DNA of 6,795 nt from Methanobacterium sp. Its GTDB lineage: Archaea; Methanobacteriota; Methanobacteria; Methanobacteriales; Methanobacteriaceae. The notes under the pieces were generated by a model. The model saw only the letters and a list, made by a program, of their open reading frames with translations. It did no database searches and was not told the DNA's origin. Position 1 is the stretch's first letter; every line of letters starts with the position of its first letter. Positions 1 to 5,443 of the stretch are shown here, piece after piece. Location: the NCBI GenBank assembly GCA_003161815.1, contig PMNN01000074.1, forward strand, positions 1 through 6,795, written 5' to 3'. A program made the position numbers and the translations under genes.

Positions 1-26
1 ATAAAAATATTATAAATTATTAAAAT

Positions 27-91
27 AAAAAAAAAATAGTTTAAAATAATTAAATGAAAAGAAAGTAATTTTTCCTATCCAAAAATACTTT
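27..91 (-). terminator. Probable lonB terminator: hairpin followed by T10
   Basis: This lies just downstream of the lonB stop on the minus strand. Bases 62-73 and 81-91 form an 11-bp A/T-rich stem with a single bulged A at 68 and a 7-base loop (74-80). A run of ten A (27-36) on the plus strand gives T10 in the lonB sense. A second, longer-range 9-bp inverted repeat (37-45 with 89-97) ends directly against the T10 run and would compete with the first stem. Archaeal termination depends mainly on the oligo-T tract. The hairpin may instead protect the 3' end, or may be chance in such AT-rich DNA. The rest of 1-108 shows no gene. Confidence 0.45.
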
Positions 92-108
92 AAACTACTG
101 AAATTTTT

Positions 109-2016
109 TTAATTAGTTGTTGGCTGTTGTAATATTCCCGTAGGTACAATATCAGTGATCTTCCGCATCTTCTGCAGTAAACCTTTTTTACCTTTACCAA
201 TTAAAGCGTGCTCTAAAACATCACTCAAAGTTTCTACTGGAATAATTTTTACTTTTTTCTTATACCTATCCTCTATGAAAACATCTTCCATATTAGTTTT
301 TGGAATCAGAACCGTTTTAATACCCGCTTCAGCAGCAGCCTCTATTTTACCAGTTACACCACCCACCGGAAGTACATCACCCCGTACACTTAAAGAACCA
401 GTAAGAGCCACCGACTGATCAACGGGAATATTCTCCAAGGCAGATACAACTGCGGTAGCAACGGAAACACTGGCGCTGTCACCTTCCACACCATCATAAG
501 CCTGCAAGAATTGAATGTGAATATCATGATTAGCTATATTTGTGCCGGTATTCTTTTTAATAAGTGCACTAACATTGGTTACAGCTTCTCTAGCAATCTC
601 ACCCAATTTACCTGTAGCAATTATTTTACCCTCCAAACTACTCTGCGCTGGCGCTGCCTCAGCAGCAATAGGGAGTATAATTCCACTTCTATCTCCAACT
701 ATAGCTAAACCATTAACACGCCCCACTTCTATACCTTCCGATTTGAATACCCTGTACTTTTTCCTCTGTACAATGTAACGATCAGCTATCTGCTGTTCCA
801 AAGTCCTAGCTAATCTTTTAGCACTAATAACGTGCTCCACCGTTACATATTCCGCTCCTTCACCCTTCGCTATGTCTCCTCCAGCTCTTACTAGACCGCC
901 TAAATCTCTTAATTTAAGAGTTAAAGACTCTTTTTTACCAGCCCTTCTCTGGGCCTCCCTGATAATCTCAGCCACAGCCTCCCGACTGAAATGTGGGATT
1001 CTACCATCTTTGGTAACTTCCTGAGCAACGAATTGAACAAGTTTATCCCGGTTCTCCGGCGTATCTGGCATGGAATCCTTCATGAAAACCTCATAACCAT
1101 AACCACGTATTCTGGAACGCAAAGCTATGTGCATTCCTGCCAGTAGCTGTATGTTTCCAGAAGCAACCAAAACAAAATCACAAGGAACTGCTTGAGATCT
1201 TACCATAGCTCCACTACTGGTTTCACTCTGTCCAGTTATTGAGTATTTTTTCTCCTGCATGGCTGTTAAGAGTTCTTGCTGGGTTTTCATATTCATAGTA
1301 CCGATCTCGTCAATGTAGAGTACTCCTTTGTTGGCTTTATGAATCATACCCGCTTCCACTCTTTCATGAGCAGGCGTACCCAATCCACCAGATTGATAAG
1401 GATCATGCCTTACATCACCTAACAAGGCACCCGCATGAGCACCAGTAGCGTCAATGAATGGAGCAGTTTTGTGAGCATTATTATTCACCAACAACTTAGG
1501 CACCATCACTGAGGTTCGTGGTTTCATCTGTTGAATAGCTAAAAACACTATTCCCGCTGCAATTATAGCAGCTAAGAATTGTTGTAGAGCGAATCCGGCT
1601 ACTAAAATTAAACCTATAATAACCATCATCAACATGTTCTTTCTTTCTTCCTGTCCCTTAGCTTTGATTTTATAATTAGTCACCACTTTTTTACCTTCGC
1701 CTGAAGGCATGGCCCCAATTAAGGGATTGTGATTATCCTCTATGTTAGGATAAACAAGTACATCCTGAAGTTCTTCCGGTGGTAAGAGCTCCGCCATTCC
1801 TTTAGCTAGCATAGATTTACCTATACCAGGCTCACCAATTAAAAGCACGTTCCTTCTTTGCTTAGCCGCTTTTTTAACGGTTTCTGTAGCTTCTTCCTGA
1901 CCAATAATTTGATCAATAATCCTATCTGGAACTTCGATATCACTTGAAGTCTTATAATTCCTGAAATTAAGAGTTTCTTTAAATGAATTCGTTGAATTTG
2001 AACTTAAATTTGCCAT
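109..2016 (-). CDS. lonB: Archaeal membrane-anchored ATP-dependent protease LonB
   Basis: This is a 635-residue archaeal LonB, the usual length for the family. It unfolds and degrades damaged and regulatory proteins at the inner face of the cytoplasmic membrane, normally as a homohexamer. The AAA+ module shows Walker A GEPGIGKS (61-68), Walker [10 protein letters not shown] (231-239, D236/E237), a sensor-1 Asn in ASGN (285-288) and arginine-finger candidates in RSRIR (301-305). Between Walker A and Walker B lie two hydrophobic helices (about 128-144 and 147-161), the membrane anchor that separates LonB from bacterial LonA. The C-terminal protease domain has catalytic Ser514 in EGDSAS and Lys557 in [10 protein letters not shown]. 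Their 43-residue spacing matches the Ser/Lys dyad of characterised Lon proteases. All key residues are present and the frame is intact. The ATG start is fixed by an in-frame TGA six bases upstream (2020-2022). It is divergent from cobQ. Confidence 0.97.
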   Translation of the reverse strand: MANLSSNSTNSFKETLNFRNYKTSSDIEVPDRIIDQIIGQEEATETVKKAAKQRRNVLLIGEPGIGKSMLAKGMAELLPPEELQDVLVYPNIEDNHNPLIGAMPSGEGKKVVTNYKIKAKGQEERKNMLMMVIIGLILVAGFALQQFLAAIIAAGIVFLAIQQMKPRTSVMVPKLLVNNNAHKTAPFIDATGAHAGALLGDVRHDPYQSGGLGTPAHERVEAGMIHKANKGVLYIDEIGTMNMKTQQELLTAMQEKKYSITGQSETSSGAMVRSQAVPCDFVLVASGNIQLLAGMHIALRSRIRGYGYEVFMKDSMPDTPENRDKLVQFVAQEVTKDGRIPHFSREAVAEIIREAQRRAGKKESLTLKLRDLGGLVRAGGDIAKGEGAEYVTVEHVISAKRLARTLEQQIADRYIVQRKKYRVFKSEGIEVGRVNGLAIVGDRSGIILPIAAEAAPAQSSLEGKIIATGKLGEIAREAVTNVSALIKKNTGTNIANHDIHIQFLQAYDGVEGDSASVSVATAVVSALENIPVDQSVALTGSLSVRGDVLPVGGVTGKIEAAAEAGIKTVLIPKTNMEDVFIEDRYKKKVKIIPVETLSDVLEHALIGKGKKGLLQKMRKITDIVPTGILQQPTTN

Positions 2017-2026
2017 AATTCATGAC

Positions 2027-2034
2027 ATCCTCCT
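2027..2034 (-). promoter_or_regulatory. lonB ribosome binding site (AGGAGGAT)
   Basis: On the minus strand, AGGAGGAT is a strong match to the archaeal Shine-Dalgarno sequence. The core AGGAGG lies 12 bases from the lonB ATG at 2016, slightly far. Two other ATGs lie closer. One at 2028-2026 is in frame with lonB but hits TGA after two codons. One at 2023-2021 is out of frame and opens a 14-codon peptide overlapping the lonB start. Confidence 0.7.
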
Positions 2035-2291
2035 TTATTCGCACATAAACAAAAAATTAAAGTGTTATTAGTTTGATATACTATATTAAATATAAAGTAT
2101 CTTATATATGAACATTTCCTTTATAAAATCTTATTTAAATTTGCATTTTGTATATATATTTATGGTATTTATTTTCTATATTAATTAATCATAATAATTT
2201 TTAACAAACTTTTTTACAACAATAAAAAAATTAACGGAATCTCACCATTCAGAGAATAAATAATGATAAACTTCGTATTATAAATATAAGT

Positions 2292-2296
2292 GAGGT
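2292..2296 (+). promoter_or_regulatory. cobQ ribosome binding site (GAGGT) fixing a TTG start
   Basis: GAGGT matches the methanogen Shine-Dalgarno core (AGGAGGTGATC complement) and ends 7 bases before the TTG at 2304. No comparable sequence precedes the in-frame ATG at 2334, so this site argues for initiation at TTG. Confidence 0.7.
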
Positions 2297-2303
2297 AGAA
2301 TCG

Positions 2304-3830
2304 TTGCATTCCAATAATAACGCCAGATGTATAATGGTGCAAGGGACATCTTCTAATGCAGGTAAAAGTGTAGTAGTAACTGCACTTTGCAGATTATTCG
2401 CCAAAAGAGGATTTCAGGTTGCTCCATTCAAATCTCAGAATATGTCTCTTAACTCGTATACGACACAAGAGAATGCAGAAATCGCCATGGCCCAAGTACT
2501 CCAGGCAGAAGCTGCAGGAATAGAACCATCATATCACATGAATCCTATCCTATTAAAACCCAAGGAAGACTTCATATCTCAAGTGATAGTCCATGGAAAA
2601 CCAGCAGGAGACATGAATTTCTATCATTACCAGAATAACTTCCGAGGAGAGGCCCTTAAAGCAATTAAAACATCTCTTGATGTTTTAAAAAAGAATTATG
2701 AAATAATCGTAATTGAAGGGGCAGGTTCTCCAGCGGAAATAAATATGCAAGACGTTGATTTAGCTAACATGAAGATAGCAGAATTAGCAGATGCTGATGT
2801 ATTGTTAGTGGCTGATATTGACCGTGGAGGGGTTTTCGCATCCATAGCAGGTACTTTCGCTCTTCTAAGAGAGGAGGATCGAAATAGAATTAAGGGAATT
2901 GTCATCAACAAGTTCCGCGGTAATCTAGATATTTTAATGCCCGGAATCAGGCAGATTGAGGAAATAGTTGGTGTGCCAGTATTAGGAGTTTTACCTTACG
3001 ATGAAAATCTTAAACTCCCCGAAGAAGACTCCGCATCGTTATCAGAACATAAATATCAGGAAAATGAGAAAATTTCCATAGGAGTCCTGCGATTCCCCAG
3101 AATAGCCAATTTCACCGATATAGACCCTCTGGAATATGAACCTGATGTAGGAATAAAATTAATTGAATTATGTGATGAAATCAGAGGTGTGGATGCACTG
3201 ATACTACCCGGCACTAGGAACACCATTAGTGATATGGTTGCAGTTAGTGAAGCTGGTTTAGTGGATGAAATCCGTGATATATCACGTGAAATACCTGTTT
3301 TTGGTCTTTGCGGGGGTTATCAAATGTTAGGATCTAAAATCATCGACGAATCATTCAAAGAATCTAAATACGGCACTGTGAACGGCCTAGGATTACTGGA
3401 TGCTAAAACACATTTTGGAGGTGGGGATAAGATAATAACACAAAGCCAAGGAGAATTACTGGGAGAAGGAATTTTTAAGTCTTTGAAGGGAGACTTAGTT
3501 AATGGATACGAGTTACATGAAGGGACAACAATCCTTAATAAGTCAAAACCCTTACTACGGATTATCAAAGGCTGTGGGAATCATCCACACTCCCATTACG
3601 ATGGAGCTGTGAATGGTTATGTAGTAGGAACCTATTTTCATGGCATATTCCATAATTTCCGCCTGAGAAGATTCTTTACAAATTATTTAAGAGTAATTAA
3701 AGGATTGGATTCCTTAGGATTCATTAAGGATGATTTTAAGGATATTAAAAAATTTTCAATCGACCGATTAGCAGATATATTTGAAAATAACGTGGATATG
3801 AATGTTATTGAATCCTTATTAGAAGAATAA
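2304..3830 (+). CDS. cobQ: Cobyric acid synthase (glutamine-hydrolysing), CobQ/CbiP
   Basis: The 508-residue protein catalyses the four ATP- and glutamine-dependent amidations (side chains b, d, e and g) that turn adenosylcobyrinic acid a,c-diamide into adenosylcobyric acid, in the cytoplasm. The N-terminal dethiobiotin-synthetase-like domain carries the P-loop QGTSSNAGKS (13-22) and the family motifs GAGSPAEIN (139-147), VADIDRGGVFAS (169-180) and INKFRG (201-206). The C-terminal class-I glutamine amidotransferase domain has the nucleophile Cys336 in FGLCGGYQ and His446 in TYFHGIFH, plus LPGTRNT (301-307). Length and motif order are normal. The TTG at 2304 has a GAGGT site 7 bases upstream. 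The ATG at 2334 (Met11) begins at the residue where many homologues start their first strand, but it lacks a ribosome binding site. The gene is monocistronic here and no other cobalamin gene is visible. Confidence 0.96.
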   Translation: MHSNNNARCIMVQGTSSNAGKSVVVTALCRLFAKRGFQVAPFKSQNMSLNSYTTQENAEIAMAQVLQAEAAGIEPSYHMNPILLKPKEDFISQVIVHGKPAGDMNFYHYQNNFRGEALKAIKTSLDVLKKNYEIIVIEGAGSPAEINMQDVDLANMKIAELADADVLLVADIDRGGVFASIAGTFALLREEDRNRIKGIVINKFRGNLDILMPGIRQIEEIVGVPVLGVLPYDENLKLPEEDSASLSEHKYQENEKISIGVLRFPRIANFTDIDPLEYEPDVGIKLIELCDEIRGVDALILPGTRNTISDMVAVSEAGLVDEIRDISREIPVFGLCGGYQMLGSKIIDESFKESKYGTVNGLGLLDAKTHFGGGDKIITQSQGELLGEGIFKSLKGDLVNGYELHEGTTILNKSKPLLRIIKGCGNHPHSHYDGAVNGYVVGTYFHGIFHNFRLRRFFTNYLRVIKGLDSLGFIKDDFKDIKKFSIDRLADIFENNVDMNVIESLLEE

Positions 3831-3835
3831 AAAAA
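3829..3835 (-). terminator. trkA oligo-T terminator (T7)
   Basis: Seven A on the plus strand give T7 in the trkA sense, 42 bases beyond its stop codon. The run overlaps the last two bases of the cobQ stop, so trkA transcripts would end antisense to the extreme 3' end of cobQ. Confidence 0.45.
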
Positions 3836-3850
3836 GTGAATAAATAACTA

Positions 3851-3859
3851 TTTTTTTTT
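3851..3859 (+). terminator. cobQ oligo-T terminator (T9)
   Basis: Nine T begin 20 bases after the cobQ stop, typical of archaeal intrinsic termination at oligo-T tracts. No stable stem precedes them. The site sits in the 47-bp convergent gap shared with trkA. Confidence 0.6.
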
Positions 3860-3877
3860 AATTAATATTTTAATTTA

Positions 3878-4525
3878 CTAGGTAAATTTTTTCATAACTT
3901 CCTTAGCAAACTTCGATTTAACCAAAATTGAAACTTTATTACCTTTATTTAAGACCATATTGGGATTAGGAATAGTTATATCGCCATTTTCATAAATTGC
4001 TACAATTATAAAATTATCAGTAGGACTAACATCACCTATTTTTTTACCTATGACCTTATCATTTTCTAAAGTAATGTCTAATAATTCTGCATCTCCTTTC
4101 CCTAAAACAACTAAATCTGCGATTTTAGGCCTTATTATCAGTTTTTCAAGGTAACTGGCTGCTGTAAGTTCGGGACTTATAACTGAATCAACACCTATCT
4201 TTTTGAAAACAGATTTATGACTGGGATCACTTACTCTAGCAATAATCTTTGGAACATTATATTCCCTTACTAAAACACATGCTAATAAATTAGCCTCATC
4301 ATTTCCAGTAGCCGCAACAAAAACATCTGCATTCATTATGTTTGCTTCTTCCAAAGTCTTAATGTCGGTTCCATTGCCACAGATCACCAGAGCATCTAAT
4401 TCTACAGCAGCATTACTGCATAAACTTTTATCGTTTTCAACTAGGGTTACATCGTGTCCATCAGAAATTAGAAATGAAGACAAATTTAGACCTACTCTTC
4501 CACCACCCATTATCACAATATACAT
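3878..4525 (-). CDS. trkA: TrkA-family RCK protein, potassium uptake regulatory subunit
   Basis: This 215-residue cytoplasmic protein has a single RCK unit: an N-terminal Rossmann domain (TrkA_N, about 1-115) and a C-terminal TrkA_C domain (about 140-215). The dinucleotide-binding loop is GGGRVG (7-12). The acidic residue ending strand 2 is Glu30 (TLVEND), as expected for NAD(H) ribose binding. CGNGTD (49-54) and ATGNDEAN (72-79) are further family motifs. Such proteins assemble on TrkH/KtrB-type K+ translocators and gate them in response to NAD(H) or nucleotides. No membrane partner is encoded in this window, so the target must lie elsewhere. It could instead gate a K+ channel. The ATG start is supported by GGTG at 4534-4531, 5 bases upstream, and an in-frame TGA 18 bases upstream. 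It is convergent with cobQ. Confidence 0.93.
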   Translation of the reverse strand: MYIVIMGGGRVGLNLSSFLISDGHDVTLVENDKSLCSNAAVELDALVICGNGTDIKTLEEANIMNADVFVAATGNDEANLLACVLVREYNVPKIIARVSDPSHKSVFKKIGVDSVISPELTAASYLEKLIIRPKIADLVVLGKGDAELLDITLENDKVIGKKIGDVSPTDNFIIVAIYENGDITIPNPNMVLNKGNKVSILVKSKFAKEVMKKFT

Positions 4526-4566
4526 AATTACACCACATAATCAAGTTATTTTTAAGTTATAAATGT

Positions 4567-4583
4567 TTTATAAAGCATTTTAA
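4567..4583 (-). promoter_or_regulatory. Candidate trkA promoter (BRE-like plus TATA box)
   Basis: On the minus strand the sequence TTAAAATGCTTTATAAA resembles the methanogen BRE/TATA pattern (A-rich element, short spacer, then TTTATAAA at 4574-4567). A start about 25 bases downstream, near 4545, leaves a leader of roughly 20 bases that still contains the ribosome binding site. Placement is good, but the region is very AT-rich. Confidence 0.45.
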
Positions 4584-4805
4584 GTATTATTTCACTTATT
4601 ATATCCTATCTAGAAATCAAAGCCTTATTATCATTAATTCCCGTATTTAAGGCATTTTAAAAAGTTATATTTAAAGTATTAGTAGTAGATTAATTTTATT
4701 ACTTAAATTTTTCTATCAATCCTAAATAATACTTAATATTAGATATTTATTGAAGAATTTGAAATAAATAAAATGATAAATTAGTTAAGAATTTAAATTA
4801 AAGCT

Positions 4806-4815
4806 AAAAAAAAAA
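4806..4815 (-). terminator. usp oligo-T terminator (T10)
   Basis: Ten A on the plus strand give T10 in the usp sense, 17 bases past its TAA stop. No stem-loop precedes it. This is a typical archaeal oligo-T terminator and suggests that usp and trkA are largely separate transcripts. Confidence 0.6.
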
Positions 4816-4832
4816 TCTAAATTTAATAAATG

Positions 4833-5303
4833 TTAAGATATCACATTAACCTGAACCGTTGCTCCTCCCACTACTTTTTCAGCAGTGTTTCCTAATACAA
4901 ATTTCTCTAATCCGTGTTTACCAGATTTTCCAATTACCACTACATCAATATCTTCCTCTTTCATAGTTTTGAGTATTACTTCAGCAGGATTACCCTCTTT
5001 AATCATGGTTTCAAGGTTGACGTTGGTGCATTTACCAGCACATTGAGTTTCCTCTAATTTCTTTTTAAAATCTTCAACAGCTTTTTTTCCTTCTTCCCTT
5101 AATTGTTTATCCAGCTGCTCCCTTAGGTCTGGCTGTGGTATTGCATCCACATAACCCTTTTTCATCCAATCACCCTTGCTGGTGTCAATCACGTATAAAA
5201 CAATTATGTCAGCACCAGTAAAATCTGCATTAGATAATGCGTACTCTCCTGCTTTTTCTGACTGTTCCGAACCGTCTGTAGCTAACAATATTTTCTGGTA
5301 CAT
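4833..5303 (-). CDS. Universal stress protein, UspA family, ATP-binding type
   Basis: This is a 156-residue single-domain Usp protein, a soluble dimeric fold that binds nucleotide in many archaea. Its precise physiological role is not known. Strand 1 is YQKILLATDGSEQSEKA (2-18) with the conserved Asp10. The C-terminal nucleotide signature G-2x-G-9x-G is present as Gly125, Gly128 and Gly138, followed by Asn139 where Ser or Thr is more usual. A charged helical stretch spans about 58-86, then Cys88 and Cys92 form a CxxxC pair. The C-terminus (ATVQVNVIS) departs from the common PVLVV ending. I choose the ATG at 5303 because GGAGAT (5316-5311) lies 7 bases upstream. The in-frame TTG at 5318 overlaps that site and would add only five residues. 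It sits between the transporter and trkA on the same strand, which hints at but does not prove a link to ion or membrane stress. Confidence 0.93.
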   Translation of the reverse strand: MYQKILLATDGSEQSEKAGEYALSNADFTGADIIVLYVIDTSKGDWMKKGYVDAIPQPDLREQLDKQLREEGKKAVEDFKKKLEETQCAGKCTNVNLETMIKEGNPAEVILKTMKEEDIDVVVIGKSGKHGLEKFVLGNTAEKVVGGATVQVNVIS

Positions 5304-5310
5304 AATTTTT

Positions 5311-5316
5311 ATCTCC
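5311..5316 (-). promoter_or_regulatory. usp ribosome binding site (GGAGAT) deciding the ATG start
   Basis: GGAGAT on the minus strand lies 7 bases before the ATG at 5303. Because it overlaps the possible TTG start at 5318-5316, it places initiation at the ATG. Confidence 0.7.
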
Positions 5317-5388
5317 AAATCTTCAATTTTTTTAAAAAATAATTTTGGTTAATTAAATGATGTTCAGTGAATATCAAAATTAAATCTT

Positions 5389-5430
5389 AAAAAAAATAAA
5401 AAATTGCAGAATTTATAATTAAATTCTGCA
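5389..5430 (-). terminator. Terminator of the SLC13 transporter gene: perfect hairpin plus T tract
   Basis: Bases 5405-5415 and 5420-5430 form a perfect 11-bp stem closing a TAAT tetraloop. On the minus strand it is followed at once by T6 (5403-5398), an A, then T8 (5396-5389). It starts 13 bases after the transporter stop. The layout is that of a bacterial-style intrinsic terminator and is the clearest stem-loop in the window. It makes strong co-transcription of usp with the transporter less likely. Confidence 0.75.
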
Positions 5431-5443
5431 TTTATGGCCTTTA

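Larger units (their letters stand above)
2017..2303. promoter_or_regulatory. Divergent lonB/cobQ intergenic region with candidate TATA boxes
   Basis: This gap separates two divergent genes, so it should hold both promoters. For lonB the best-placed candidate is CTTTATATTTAA on the minus strand (2097-2086). A start about 25 bases downstream would give a leader of roughly 50 bases. For cobQ, TATA-like stretches on the plus strand at 2120-2127 (TTTATAAA) and 2150-2160 (alternating TA) would give leaders of more than 100 bases, and a weaker one near 2255-2262 a leader of about 20. With such AT content each match has low weight. I see no ORF of useful length, no RNA gene, no cobalamin-riboswitch-like structure and no convincing operator. 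Confidence 0.35.
4526..4832. other. 307-bp non-coding gap between usp and trkA
   Basis: No reading frame longer than about eight codons with a start codon is present on either strand. The gap holds the T10 terminator of the usp gene (4806-4815) and the candidate trkA promoter (4567-4583). It also holds a second copy of part of the promoter motif: GCATTTTAA at 4652-4660 repeats 4575-4583, 77 bases away. A weak 6-bp inverted repeat (4622-4627 with 4648-4653) overlaps the second copy. Nothing else stands out. Confidence 0.5.

Noticed and set aside
155..778. Several plus-strand open frames opposite lonB (155-418, 511-708, 542-778)
   Set aside because: All are antisense to the conserved protease and C-terminal AAA+ region of LonB and show no domain character of their own.
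2207..2232. Possible hairpin from T6 and A7 runs with a short loop in the lonB/cobQ gap
   Set aside because: The pairing is only A/T homopolymer, expected by chance in this composition, and lies between two divergent genes where no terminator is needed.
2277..2290. TATA-like ATTATAAATATAAG just upstream of cobQ
   Set aside because: A start 25 bases downstream would fall at or past the TTG start codon and would exclude the ribosome binding site from the transcript.
2017..2303. Cobalamin riboswitch upstream of cobQ
   Set aside because: There is no B12-box-like sequence or extended GC-containing fold. The region is nearly all A and T.
5304..5318. In-frame TTG at 5318 as the usp start (161 residues)
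   Set aside because: It overlaps the GGAGAT ribosome binding site that is correctly spaced for the ATG at 5303, and no other site precedes it.
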